From the NCBI RefSeq assembly GCF_000332295.1, contig NZ_KB235931.1:186001-250000 (forward strand): DNA of 64,000 bases. Reading direction: 5' to 3'. The stretch comes from Fortiea contorta PCC 7126 (lineage in GTDB: Bacteria; Cyanobacteriota; Cyanobacteriia; Cyanobacteriales; Nostocaceae). The position numbers and the translations under genes were made by a program. The notes beneath the pieces are model-generated. The model was not told the DNA's origin. It made no database searches and worked only from the letters and a program-made list of their open reading frames with translations. Numbering within the stretch: the stretch's first letter is position 1; the number at the start of each line of letters is the position of its first letter. This document shows, piece by piece, positions 47,197 through 55,113 of the stretch.

Positions 47197-47811
47197 CTCA
47201 CGACTGAATACTGTTTCTTAGCAGAGGTGCATCTCTATCTATTTAGCTTTTGAACTGTTAAACTAGCGTTGCTATCTTTTTGAGCAACATATTTAGAGAA
47301 AATGCCTATTTTTTTGGGAATTTATGTTAAAAATAGGCAGGTAGAAATTGTCTACATTCGCTAAAACCCGCTTTTAGCAAGGTTTTCAGCCGTCTACAGG
47401 CGTTTGTTTTCCTGGTTTCGCTGTAGACGCTTAATTGTTGCATTGCAACTGAATTGCCACCGCCCATGCAACCGCTTATTGTTTGGGTATAACGCTTCAT
47501 TCACCCCACATGCAACCGCTTATTGTTCGGGTGTGGACGCTCAATTGTTCGGGTGTAGACGCATTGTAACCGAGTTGCAACCACCCATTAGAGGCACTAT
47601 TGAGAGGTTATTATGGCACTTTGGGAACGCTTAAGTTCCTTGATGAAAGCGTCAATGGCTTTACCTGCCGTTGATTGCCTGCCAGTTTTTAGCTTGTTGA
47701 GCGTGCGATCGCGTGCCGCTTCATAGTCTGGTTGGCTAACGGCTTCGCTATTGGCTACAGTTGAGACTTCATTGGTTTGTCGCCCGGTAGTGCTAGGCTG
47801 CTCCTCCTCTA
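47197..47811. other. Element interior with irregular direct repeats
   Basis: 615 bp without a supported gene. It contains repeated words TGCAACCGCTTATTGTT (47,466 and 47,512), GACGCTYAATTGTT (47,425 and 47,545), and several GGTGTAGACGC or CGGGTGTGGACGC copies, plus a complementary AATAGGCA/TGCCTATT pair near 47,303-47,338. It could hold accessory recombination sites or a xisA terminator; no function can be assigned. Confidence 0.55.
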
Positions 47812-48453
47812 CTACCGGGCTTTCGATTTTCCCCGCAGTTCCTCTAGTTGTGCATCAAAGTGCGATCGCAGTTCATTAAACCTTGCTTCTACCTCTTGCT
47901 TGAATTCTTGGATGTCTAGAGGTGTAGACGGCTCTACAATCCCTGCTAACATTCCCCTCAGCAATCTTGCAGCTGTCTGACTAAGGGATTTATCCTCGGA
48001 AATGTGAAACCCTTGCAGTGATTGCAATTCAGCGTCAGTAAGGCGAAATGAAATTATATTGTTTGGCTGTCCTGTAAGGGTATAGTTTAAATCTGGTTCC
48101 AAAAGTTCTATTAAGTCCTGCTCCAAAGACGGAAGCTCATCGTCTTGGATGGAAAACCAAGCAATCCTTGTATCGCCACCAGCTTCTAAAAAGTTAACGG
48201 CTCGGTGATGTTGGTAGAAACGTTTTTTAAGGTTGCTTGTCTTACCGATGTATAACAGCTTGTTAGACGACCAAATAAAATAAATAGCCGGGATGTCAGG
48301 CAATTTATTCTTGTCAATAAGGGGCAATGACGGCAGGTTAGAGCGTAACATCCCCACAACCACAGATGTCTTGTCTTGTCCAGTCACCTCAACCTGAGAA
48401 GCAATGAGCGCTGTCAAGTCATCTGGACAGCGAAAAGTTAACGATACAGACAT
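47812..48453 (-). CDS. GIY-YIG nuclease-domain protein flanked by DNA-binding-like segments
   Basis: A 213-residue protein. Residues ~1-40 look like a ribbon-helix-helix (SVSLTFRCPDDLTALIASQV). Residues ~48-115 are a GIY-YIG domain (IPAIYFIWSSNKLLYIGKTS, LKKRFYQHHR, LEQDLIELLEPDLN), with the first tyrosine, YIG and Arg/Glu of the catalytic site present. A second RHH-like segment (ISFRLTDAELQSLQGFHISE) and a C-terminal coiled coil follow. GIY-YIG proteins are nicking or cutting enzymes in mobile DNA and repair. Role within the nifD element is unknown. Confidence 0.78.
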   Translation of the reverse strand: MSVSLTFRCPDDLTALIASQVEVTGQDKTSVVVGMLRSNLPSLPLIDKNKLPDIPAIYFIWSSNKLLYIGKTSNLKKRFYQHHRAVNFLEAGGDTRIAWFSIQDDELPSLEQDLIELLEPDLNYTLTGQPNNIISFRLTDAELQSLQGFHISEDKSLSQTAARLLRGMLAGIVEPSTPLDIQEFKQEVEARFNELRSHFDAQLEELRGKSKAR

Positions 48454-48799
48454 AATTTTAATTGTCTTACCAGTGCATTACATCAGTCTAACATATACTG
48501 CAAGACAGTGTAAAACAAGTTGTGAGTTAATCCTTGACTTTAGTCTAACAATTGTATTACAGTATAGCCATGATGCCTAATTTAAGCGTAAGACACGCGG
48601 TTGAGCAAGTAAATCGTAGCGTCGTGTTGCTCCCTAGGTGCGATCGCAATTTGTTGCGAAATCTGCTTCAATGATTTCAGATACCTGATACGACAAATGA
48701 AGTCAGCGATTGAATGCGCCCTGGCAGGTGAAGACAGCAATCTTCCCCACCAGCACGACTTCCCCCTTACCAGTTAAAGCCACTAAGGAGGCAATAAAA
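48454..48799. other. Intergenic region in the nifD element
   Basis: 346 bp between the divergent GIY-YIG gene and the small conserved gene. It contains repeated GTAATACA-like or TCTAACA words (catcagtctaacatatact, tagtctaacaattgtatta; 48,480-48,565), possibly an operator for the RHH protein, and a HIP1 half-site. No gene is seen; the ribosome site of the next gene is at its end. Confidence 0.45.
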
Positions 48800-49090
48800 A
48801 TGATAGCGTCAGACGCGCCCACTTTGGGCAATTTTCGTCAAGCGCCGCAATTTTGGCGTTTGCGAGTTAGCAAAGAATTCGACAAGCCCGAATATTACAT
48901 TGGTCAAACCGTGCTGCACAAGATAAAGGTGCGGCAGGGTGAAGTTTTGTACCCGGTAACAGTTTTGGGACTTTCCTGGACTGGCATGGACTGGCAGTAC
49001 AAAATCTCGTTGCCGGAAGATCATCCTTGGTTTAAGCCAGATGACAATGAGCGGGAATGGGTTGATGACCGGGAGCTAGAGCCGATGTAA
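48800..49090 (+). CDS. Small conserved protein of unknown function (96 aa)
   Basis: ATG 48,800 follows a strong ribosome site (AAGGAGGCAATAAAA), which sets the start. The 96-residue protein is beta-rich and Trp-rich (FWRLRVSKEFDKPEYYIGQT, VLHKIKVRQGEVLYPVTVLG, WTGMDWQYKISLPEDHPWF), suggesting an SH3-like small barrel, and ends in acidic WVDDRELEPM. It may belong to DUF1392-type Nostoc proteins, but I am not sure. Function unknown. Confidence 0.7.
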   Translation: MIASDAPTLGNFRQAPQFWRLRVSKEFDKPEYYIGQTVLHKIKVRQGEVLYPVTVLGLSWTGMDWQYKISLPEDHPWFKPDDNEREWVDDRELEPM

Positions 49091-49203
49091 TCAATTAAAC
49101 ATTCTATATTTGAAACGATCTGTAAACGAAGGCTTAGTAAATTCTGGGACGATTAAAACAGATATATGTGCCTTAGTTTACTATTCTAGTACTCAAATAG
49201 AAT

Positions 49204-49474
49204 TTGTTAAGGAATATTACAAGTGATCCAACTGATCCAAGTGATCCATCCTGTGGATCACTTGTTTTTCCTTATCTGGTAACGGTTGTAGCCCCAAGTG
49301 ATCCAAGTGATCCAAATGATCCGCCATTTTTGAGTTCTTCATAATTGAAAAATCCAAAATCGGTGGATCACTTGGATCACTTGGCTGAAACCCTATATCT
49401 GTCAATAGTTTGGATGTGATCCGTTCTTCCGGATCACTTGGATCAGTTGGATCACTTGTAATATTGCTTAACAA
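49204..49474. repeat. Inverted-repeat element with iterated TGATCCA
   Basis: Arms 49,204-49,247 and 49,431-49,474 are complementary at 43 of 44 positions. The heptamer TGATCCA or its complement occurs about a dozen times within, usually every 9 bp (TGATCCAAC-TGATCCAAG), forward in the left half and inverted in the right. It could be a MITE or a binding-site array. No clear target duplication flanks it. Confidence 0.8.
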
Positions 49475-49545
49475 TCGGCTTAATTAGCGCTTGATTGCTC
49501 TGGGCAAGCATTTGAGTTGTTTTTAGAGGTGATCCACGGAGGAAC

Positions 49546-49573
49546 TTTGACAACGTGAATCCACGTTGTCAAA
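49546..49573. repeat. Perfect 12-bp palindrome
   Basis: TTTGACAACGTG (49,546-49,557), a 4-nt spacer, and CACGTTGTCAAA (49,562-49,573). The right arm runs straight into the first unit of the 42-bp array, which itself contains GTGTCAA/TTGACAC dyads. Confidence 0.85.
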
Positions 49574-49777
49574 CCCAAATCTTGAAGTTGACACCCCGAA
49601 AATGTGTGTGTCAAACCCAAATCTTGAAGTTGACACCCCGAAAATGTGTGTGTCAAACCCAAATCTTGAAGTTGACACCCCGAAAATGTGTGTGTCAAAC
49701 CCAAATCTTGAAGTTGACACCCCGAAAATGTGTGTGTCAAACCCAAATCTTGAAGTTGACACCCCGAAAATGTGTGT
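49568..49777 (+). repeat. Five tandem 42-bp repeats
   Basis: Five essentially identical units start at 49,568, 49,610, 49,652, 49,694 and 49,736. Each contains GTCAAACCCAAATCTTGAAG and TTGACACCCCGAAAATGTGT. A sixth partial unit (GTCAAGCTGTG) follows. Because 42 is divisible by three and the unit has no stops, several frames remain open; the frame shared with the KilA-N gene would give a 14-residue repeat. There are no spacers, so it is not a CRISPR. Confidence 0.95.
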
Positions 49778-49901
49778 GTCAAGCTGTGTATCAAATTTTC
49801 GTAGCTTTCAATGGCTACTTATTTCCACTGTGTGGTATTTGCGTCTGTGGACTAAAAAACAACCCCTGTTTGAGCCGGAGTTGTTTAACTTTTTCAAAAC
49901 A

Positions 49902-50678
49902 ATGAGAAATTTATATATGTCAAACATAGAATGGTTTGGTAATTTAGTGCAAGATGCACAGCGACATGACGGATACATCAACGCTACCAAGTGGTGCAAG
50001 CATTTTGAATATAGGCTTGATAGATGGAAGCGATTGCCAGAAACCAAAGCTAAGTTAGAGCATTTGAAAACTACACAGTCAAACGCTGAACCCTGGATTG
50101 TTGAGCGCGTAGGTAAAACTTGGGTGACTTGGGTTCACCCAATCATGGCAGTTCACCTAGCCGACTACCTCGATCCAGCTTTCGCCAACTATGCAGCCCA
50201 GATTGTTGTCAGATATGCCACAGATGACCCAACTCTCGCCGCTGATATTGCGTCACGCCAAAACACAGTAGAAGGGCTGGATGTCATCAACGAGGCAGTC
50301 CAGAAGCAATACAGCCTGATTTTTGGGCGCGATTGGCTCTGTGAAACAGAGAGAATTAAGTTTGATTTCTTAAATGAAACCCCTCGGATGAGAAACAAGT
50401 TATCAGAGCGGAACTTAGTATCTGTTTTAAACAATAAATTTGGATTGCCTTGCCAAGGGCTTGTTGTAATTCATCCGTTAAGTGAAGAGATGCTTCAAGA
50501 TTTTTTAAAAGATAAATATCCCAACATTTATCAAAGGTTCCGTCAAATTGTTGAGATCCAGTCAGGACAGTACTTACACATACCACTAGTGGATGAAACT
50601 GCTCTATTTAGCTATTTCATCCTAGAGATTAATGATTGGGTAAGAGAGAAAGGCGGCACCGCGGACCCCTTTAGGTAG
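49902..50678 (+). CDS. KilA-N domain protein
   Basis: A 258-residue protein from ATG 49,902 (ATG 49,917 is an alternative). The N-terminal KilA-N domain is clear: NLVQDAQRHDGYINATKWCK, RWKRLPETKAKLEHL and ERVGKTWVTWVHPIMAVHLA with ADYLDPAFANYAAQIV. Such DNA-binding domains occur in phage and mobile-element proteins. The C-terminal ~150 residues are not recognised. The open frame runs upstream through the 42-bp repeats to TTG 49,566, which could add a repetitive N-terminus. It may regulate the element or bind the adjacent repeats. Confidence 0.82.
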   Translation: MRNLYMSNIEWFGNLVQDAQRHDGYINATKWCKHFEYRLDRWKRLPETKAKLEHLKTTQSNAEPWIVERVGKTWVTWVHPIMAVHLADYLDPAFANYAAQIVVRYATDDPTLAADIASRQNTVEGLDVINEAVQKQYSLIFGRDWLCETERIKFDFLNETPRMRNKLSERNLVSVLNNKFGLPCQGLVVIHPLSEEMLQDFLKDKYPNIYQRFRQIVEIQSGQYLHIPLVDETALFSYFILEINDWVREKGGTADPFR

Positions 50679-51545
50679 TGCGCGTAGAATAGCTGCTGAC
50701 TTCCAACTTCCAACAGCTAGCTTGGGAAGTTGGAAGTTGCTGCAACGTGCAGCACCAACACCAGCCGCCGCCGATTGTGTACAAAAACGCCAAGCACTTG
50801 CAGTAGGCTTTCGGTAAATTGTCTGCAACGCGATTAACTTTCTAGGCACTCAACTCCCCGTGTCGGAAACGGAAAGCAAAACACTACGCCACATCCAAGA
50901 GATATCCGGTCACAATGACCTCGGCACACTGCAACGTTATCTTAAGGTGACACCCGAACAGCGGCGTAAAGCAGCTTCTGTGATTGGGTTTTAATGCAAT
51001 TAGAAACCCTTAAGGGTTCTAAAATACGTTCTTAGACCCCTTAAGGTGCTAATAAATGATTTTTCATAAATCGCTTGTAACGTGCCGTGTCAGAAACAGA
51101 AAGCAATAAAGCAACATAGAACATGTTGATACCTTTAGGGTGTCAGCAAATACTGATTCGATTTTTTGTAAAAAGTTTCTTCGACCTTAACCCCAAAGAA
51201 ACTACTGCATTGCAGCAGACCACCGCAGACGATGCAATATGCTCTACAGCAGAAAATGTTTTCTAATACCTTAAGGTGGTAAGAAAACACAAATGATCAA
51301 CACCTGCGTCGGTATATTATCCCGAATCATTGTTTGCGTTTGCGGATGCATTGCGACCGGGGGGGGTCAGGCTCGACTAGTAATTCTATTGGGCATACTC
51401 CAGTAAGCCACAATTTGCAAATCAAATTACCATTTCACTAGAGTTTTGGATGTTTAAATCACAAGCTTTAAGACAAAAACAAGCCACACAAAATGCATAA
51501 TTGTAAAACCATTGATATACAAGTATTTTAGCCTTTAATCCACCA
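50679..51545. other. Right end of the nifD element, non-coding with fossil integrase
   Basis: Contains the integrase remnant (50,818-50,994). Other features: CTTAAGGTG at ~50,941, ~51,038 and ~51,268; paired copies of GTGTCRGAAACRGAAAGCAA at 50,860 and 51,084; and a short complementary pair CAACTTCCAACAGCTAGC/AGTTGGAAGTTG near 50,703-50,738. No intact gene. Confidence 0.65.
50818..50994 (+). pseudogene. C-terminal remnant of a second tyrosine recombinase
   Basis: After an in-frame TAA (50,815), 58 codons encode TLRHIQEISGHNDLGTLQRY and LKVTPEQRRKAASVIGF then a stop. This is the end of an XerC-like integrase with the second catalytic histidine (SGHNDL) and the nucleophilic tyrosine (QRYL). 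The N-terminal part is missing. It is unlike the intact XisA and so comes from another mobile element. Confidence 0.8.
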
Positions 51546-51546
51546 T

Positions 51547-52155
51547 ATTCCCTGGTTGGAATATAATTTCTTCGGACCCACCAAGATTGCTGAATCTTTA
51601 CGAGAAATTGCTTCTAAATTTGACGAAACAATCCAAGCAAATGCTGAGAAAGTGATCGCTAAGTATCAGCCTACCATGGATGCGATCGTTTCTAAGTATC
51701 GCCCCCGCTTGGATGGTAAGACTGTCGCTATCATGGTTGGTGGTCTGCGTCCTCGTCACGTTGTCCCCGCTTTCCAAGATTTGGGAATGAAGATGATTGG
51801 TACTGGTTATGAGTTTGCTCATAACGACGACTACAAACGTACCACTCACTACATCGAAAACGGCACCATCGTTTACGACGACGTTACCGCTTACGAATTC
51901 GAGGAATTTGTCAAAGCATTGAAGCCAGACTTAATTGCTTCTGGTGTGAAAGAGAAGTACGTTTTCCAAAAGATGGGTCTTCCTTTCCGTCAAATGCACT
52001 CTTGGGATTACTCCGGCCCTTATCACGGTTACGACGGCTTCGCTATCTTCGCTCGTGATATGGATTTGGCACTCAACAGCCCAACCTGGGGATTAATTGG
52101 CGCTCCTTGGAGCAACAAAACAGAAGCTAAAGCTAAAACCAAAGCCGCAGTTTAA
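51547..52155 (+). CDS. nifD: Nitrogenase MoFe protein alpha chain, 3' part
   Basis: The frame resumes at the right TATTCCCTG repeat with [20 protein letters not shown], continues with [20 protein letters not shown] and [20 protein letters not shown], and ends after [20 protein letters not shown]. The FeMo-co histidine is in [15 protein letters not shown]. It contributes 202 residues after excision. TTG 51,556 is not a real start. The 11-bp core GGATTACTCCG used by the PCC 7120 element lies intact at 52,005-52,015. Confidence 0.96.
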   Translation: MPWLEYNFFGPTKIAESLREIASKFDETIQANAEKVIAKYQPTMDAIVSKYRPRLDGKTVAIMVGGLRPRHVVPAFQDLGMKMIGTGYEFAHNDDYKRTTHYIENGTIVYDDVTAYEFEEFVKALKPDLIASGVKEKYVFQKMGLPFRQMHSWDYSGPYHGYDGFAIFARDMDLALNSPTWGLIGAPWSNKTEAKAKTKAAV

Positions 52156-52354
52156 GGAACTAGGAATAGGAGAGATTGAGGGAAAACCTGGGGTAAACAC
52201 CCCAGGGGGGAGTGGGGAATTCAAACTTCAAAATTAAAAATTTCATGTAATGAGTGAATTTTGCATTTTGAATTTTGAAGTATATTCCCCCGACCTCATT
52301 CCCCAGTCGCAATTCCTCAACCGTAATCAATACAGTCAGCTTGGAGAACCGGAA

Positions 52355-53659
52355 ATGCCTCAGAATCCAGAAAAAATTCAAGACCACGTAGAGTTATTCC
52401 ACCAACCGGAATATCAACAATTATTCGAGAACAAAAAGCAGTTTGAAAATGGTCACGACCCCGAAGAAGTAAAACGGGTTGCAGAATGGACGAAGGGTTG
52501 GGATTATCGTGAAAAGAACTTCGCTCGTGAAGCTTTGACCGTTAACCCTGCTAAAGGTTGTCAACCCTTGGGCGCAATCTTTGCTGCTGTTGGTTTTGAA
52601 GGTACTCTACCCTTCGTTCAAGGTTCTCAAGGTTGTGTGGCTTACTTCCGCACCCACTTAACCCGTCACTACAAAGAACCATTCTCTGGTGTATCTTCTT
52701 CTATGACTGAAGATGCAGCGGTGTTTGGTGGACTGCAAAACATGATTGATGGCTTGGCTAACTCCTATCAACTATACAAGCCCAAGATGATTGCTGTCTG
52801 CACCACCTGTATGGCAGAGGTAATTGGTGATGACTTACAAGCTTTCATCAACAACGCTAAGAACGCAGGTTCAGTTCCTCAAGATTTCCCTGTTCCTTAC
52901 GCTCACACTCCTAGCTTTGTCGGTTCCCACATCACTGGTTACGACAACATGCTCAAGGGTATTCTTTCTAACCTGACAGCAGGTAAGAAGAAAGAAACCA
53001 GTAACGGTAAAATCAACTTTATCCCAGGTTTTGACACCTATGTAGGTAACAACCGCGAAATCAAGCGGATTGCTTCCCTGTTTGGTTTCGACTACACCAT
53101 CTTGGCAGACAACAGCGACTATCTGGATTCACCTAACACAGGTGAGTTTGATATGTATCCAACTGCAACTAAGCTGGAAGATGCAGCAGACTCAATTAAT
53201 GCTAAAGCTACAGTTGCTCTGCAAATGCATTCTACCCCCAAAACCCGCGAATACATCGCTAAAGAATGGAAGCAAGAAGTTGTAGTTTCTCGTCCTTGGG
53301 GTATCAAGGGTACTGATGAATTCCTGGTTAAACTCAGCGAATTGACTGGTAAACCCATTCCCGCAGAATTGGAAATTGAACGCGGTCGCGCAGTTGATGC
53401 GATGACTGACTCCCACGCTTGGGTTCATGGTAAGCGCTTCGCTATCTACGGTGAACCAGATTTAGTTTACAGCGTTGTCAGCTTTATGCTGGAATTGGGT
53501 GCTGAACCTGTTCACATTTTGGTTCACAACTCCAACGAAGTATTTGAGAAAGAAATCAAAGAATTGCTAGCTTCTAGTCCCTTCGGTCAAAATGCAACTG
53601 TTTGGCCTGGTAAAGATTTGTGGCACATGCGTTCTCTGATGTGTTTGCTATCAGGTTAA
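52355..53659 (+). CDS. nifK: Nitrogenase MoFe protein beta chain, N-terminal ~429 residues (interrupted)
   Basis: From ATG 52,355 (GGAGAA upstream; family start MPQNPE) the product is NifK-like through [10 protein letters not shown], with the P-cluster cysteines in [30 protein letters not shown] and [14 protein letters not shown]. It then ends after CLLSG, giving 434 residues against about 512 for cyanobacterial NifK. The missing part should continue with FTEPVDF and IGNSYGKYLWRDT; it is absent from the window. The break lies near 53,641. The simplest explanation is an inserted excision element. Confidence 0.93.
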   Translation: MPQNPEKIQDHVELFHQPEYQQLFENKKQFENGHDPEEVKRVAEWTKGWDYREKNFAREALTVNPAKGCQPLGAIFAAVGFEGTLPFVQGSQGCVAYFRTHLTRHYKEPFSGVSSSMTEDAAVFGGLQNMIDGLANSYQLYKPKMIAVCTTCMAEVIGDDLQAFINNAKNAGSVPQDFPVPYAHTPSFVGSHITGYDNMLKGILSNLTAGKKKETSNGKINFIPGFDTYVGNNREIKRIASLFGFDYTILADNSDYLDSPNTGEFDMYPTATKLEDAADSINAKATVALQMHSTPKTREYIAKEWKQEVVVSRPWGIKGTDEFLVKLSELTGKPIPAELEIERGRAVDAMTDSHAWVHGKRFAIYGEPDLVYSVVSFMLELGAEPVHILVHNSNEVFEKEIKELLASSPFGQNATVWPGKDLWHMRSLMCLLSG

Positions 53660-53683
53660 TTAAATTTATCATCTAGCAGGGAA

Positions 53684-53712
53684 TAGGGAATAGGGAACAG
53701 GGAACAGGGTTG
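53684..53712. repeat. STRR heptamers (GGGAATA/GGGAACA)
   Basis: Four heptamers in tandem (ggaatagggaatagggaaca) 25 bp after the nifK stop, near the supposed left end of the element. Confidence 0.75.
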
Positions 53713-53777
53713 AAAATCCGCGGGCTTTGGTGCCGTACTCTCCCTGCTAACACACCCTCGTATATATCTATTTAATA

Positions 53778-54959
53778 CTATGTTTGCCCCTTTTTGGTAG
53801 TTAGCAGAGTGTTAAAAACTACAAACGAGCCTAGGGAAAAAACGGCGCTAGCATAAAAAACTGCTTGTATTCCCCAAATTGCATCGATAATGCTTCCTAG
53901 CAGAGGGCCGAGGGTTTGTCCCCATGACTGAATTGTTGAGTTGATTCCCATAAAACCAGCGCGAGATTCTTGAGAAGAAAGCATTGCTAATGATGCTTGT
54001 GTGGATGGAAACGCCATACCTTGAGCTGCTCCCAACAAAAAAATGGGAATTAACAATAGCCAAACGTTATGAATTGTCGGGATGATGAATAATCCTAAAC
54101 TGGAGAGAATAAAGGAAATTTTAATTAGTTGAATTTGGGAGAAATGGCGCATTAATAATTGTAATTGTGAAGCAACTAAAGCTAGAGATAATGATAAACT
54201 AGTTAAAATAATGCCAATTACTAATTCGGAAGCACCAAGCTGATTGCCGGCGAAGATGGGGATATAAGTTAGGCAGGCTCCTACTTGCAACATGAATAAA
54301 GACATGACTGCAAATAATAATCCTAATACTTGGCGATTGTTAATGCTGCTCCAAGTATTTCTTAAATAATTTTTGATTTGGAAATTTTGGACATTATGTT
54401 CTGTTCTGGGCAATTTTAGTGTGGTTAACACCATGATGGCTACGGGAATGGCAAATAAGGCGGTGAGAAATGGAAATCGCCAACTAAAAGATGCTAATAC
54501 TCCACCAAGGAGGGGAAAAATTGCTGAACTAATGCCGTTTAAGCTAGCAACAAATCCCATGACGGAGGTTAACTTTTTTCCTGTATAAAGGTCACTAATA
54601 ATGGTAAGTTGCAGAGATTCTAAACTAGCTGTGCCAATTCCTTGCAAAAATCGCCACTCTATTAAACTGCGAAAATTAGGAGCAAAACTGCTTAAGGCTC
54701 CACCCAACGCAAATAATAGAAGTGAGGGCACAAGTACTTGTTTTCTGCCAAAAGTATCAGCTAGAACTCCAAAAATCGGGGTAACAATTGCACCTGGAAA
54801 TTGAAATAATGTTGAAACTAAAGAAACGCGATCGCTAGAAATATGAAAAAATTTAGCGATGGTTGGCAATGCGGGATTATAAATTGTTCCCCCGATAATT
54901 GCCATTAATGTTAATAAAGTAATAATGTAAAAATTTTTGTCTTGGTGTAATTTATTCAT
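53778..54959 (-). CDS. MFS drug/metabolite exporter
   Basis: A 393-residue major facilitator protein with 12 hydrophobic segments (first NFYIITLLTLMAIIGGTIYN, last GIQAVFYASAVFSLGSFVVF). The loop 2-3 motif is GVLADTFGRKQVLVPSLLLF. The pattern is the drug-H+ antiporter (12-TM) type. It closes the minus-strand biosynthetic cluster and is the likely exporter or self-resistance gene for its product, as RebT is for rebeccamycin. Confidence 0.88.
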   Translation of the reverse strand: MNKLHQDKNFYIITLLTLMAIIGGTIYNPALPTIAKFFHISSDRVSLVSTLFQFPGAIVTPIFGVLADTFGRKQVLVPSLLLFALGGALSSFAPNFRSLIEWRFLQGIGTASLESLQLTIISDLYTGKKLTSVMGFVASLNGISSAIFPLLGGVLASFSWRFPFLTALFAIPVAIMVLTTLKLPRTEHNVQNFQIKNYLRNTWSSINNRQVLGLLFAVMSLFMLQVGACLTYIPIFAGNQLGASELVIGIILTSLSLSLALVASQLQLLMRHFSQIQLIKISFILSSLGLFIIPTIHNVWLLLIPIFLLGAAQGMAFPSTQASLAMLSSQESRAGFMGINSTIQSWGQTLGPLLGSIIDAIWGIQAVFYASAVFSLGSFVVFNTLLTTKKGQT

Positions 54960-55057
54960 GCTGTTACAAATATATTTTCATGTATTTTATACTACAGCTT
55001 TTAACTAGGCTCTACAATTATAGTTTAAGGCTTATTCATGCAATTGCAAAACGCTTG

Positions 55058-55084
55058 TAGAGACGTTGCAATGCAGCGTCTCTA
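55058..55084. terminator. Hairpin between the second P450 gene and the MFS gene
   Basis: TAGAGACGTTGCA (55,058-55,070) and TGCAGCGTCTCTA (55,072-55,084) form a 13-bp inverted repeat with one mismatch. The TAGAGACG...CGTCTCTA palindrome is a widespread Nostoc dispersed repeat; it may act as a partial terminator within the operon. Confidence 0.5.
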
Positions 55085-55113
55085 TACTAAAAGCAGTTTT
55101 TAATCAATAGTAA

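Larger units (their letters stand above)
49091..49901. other. Repeat-dense control region of the nifD element
   Basis: 811 bp without a supported gene. It holds the 44-bp inverted-repeat element (49,204-49,474), a perfect 12-bp palindrome (49,546-49,573) and five 42-bp tandem repeats (49,568-49,777) before the KilA-N gene. The minus-strand open frames across it are translations of the repeats. Confidence 0.7.
45670..51554 (+). mobile_element. nifD interruption element (5,876 bp), XisA type
   Basis: Bounded by 9-bp direct repeats TATTCCCTG (45,670-45,678 and 51,546-51,554). Loss of one repeat plus the interval removes 5,876 bp and restores nifD in frame. It encodes an XisA-like recombinase 112 bp from the left end, a GIY-YIG protein, a small conserved protein, a KilA-N protein and an integrase remnant. 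It is about half the size of the 11-kb element of PCC 7120 and is at a different place in nifD. Excision during heterocyst differentiation is expected from the family. Confidence 0.93.

Noticed and set aside
49568-49777. CRISPR array
   Set aside because: The 42-bp units are strictly head to tail with no unique spacers and no cas genes nearby.
49217-49794. Minus-strand ORFs of 85, 104 and 79 residues
   Set aside because: They are translations of the TGATCCA and 42-bp repeats, open only because the period is a multiple of three or stops are rare.
51556-52155. Separate gene starting with TTG and encoding MEYNFFGP...
   Set aside because: It is the 3' part of nifD. The TTG encodes an internal Leu once the element is removed.
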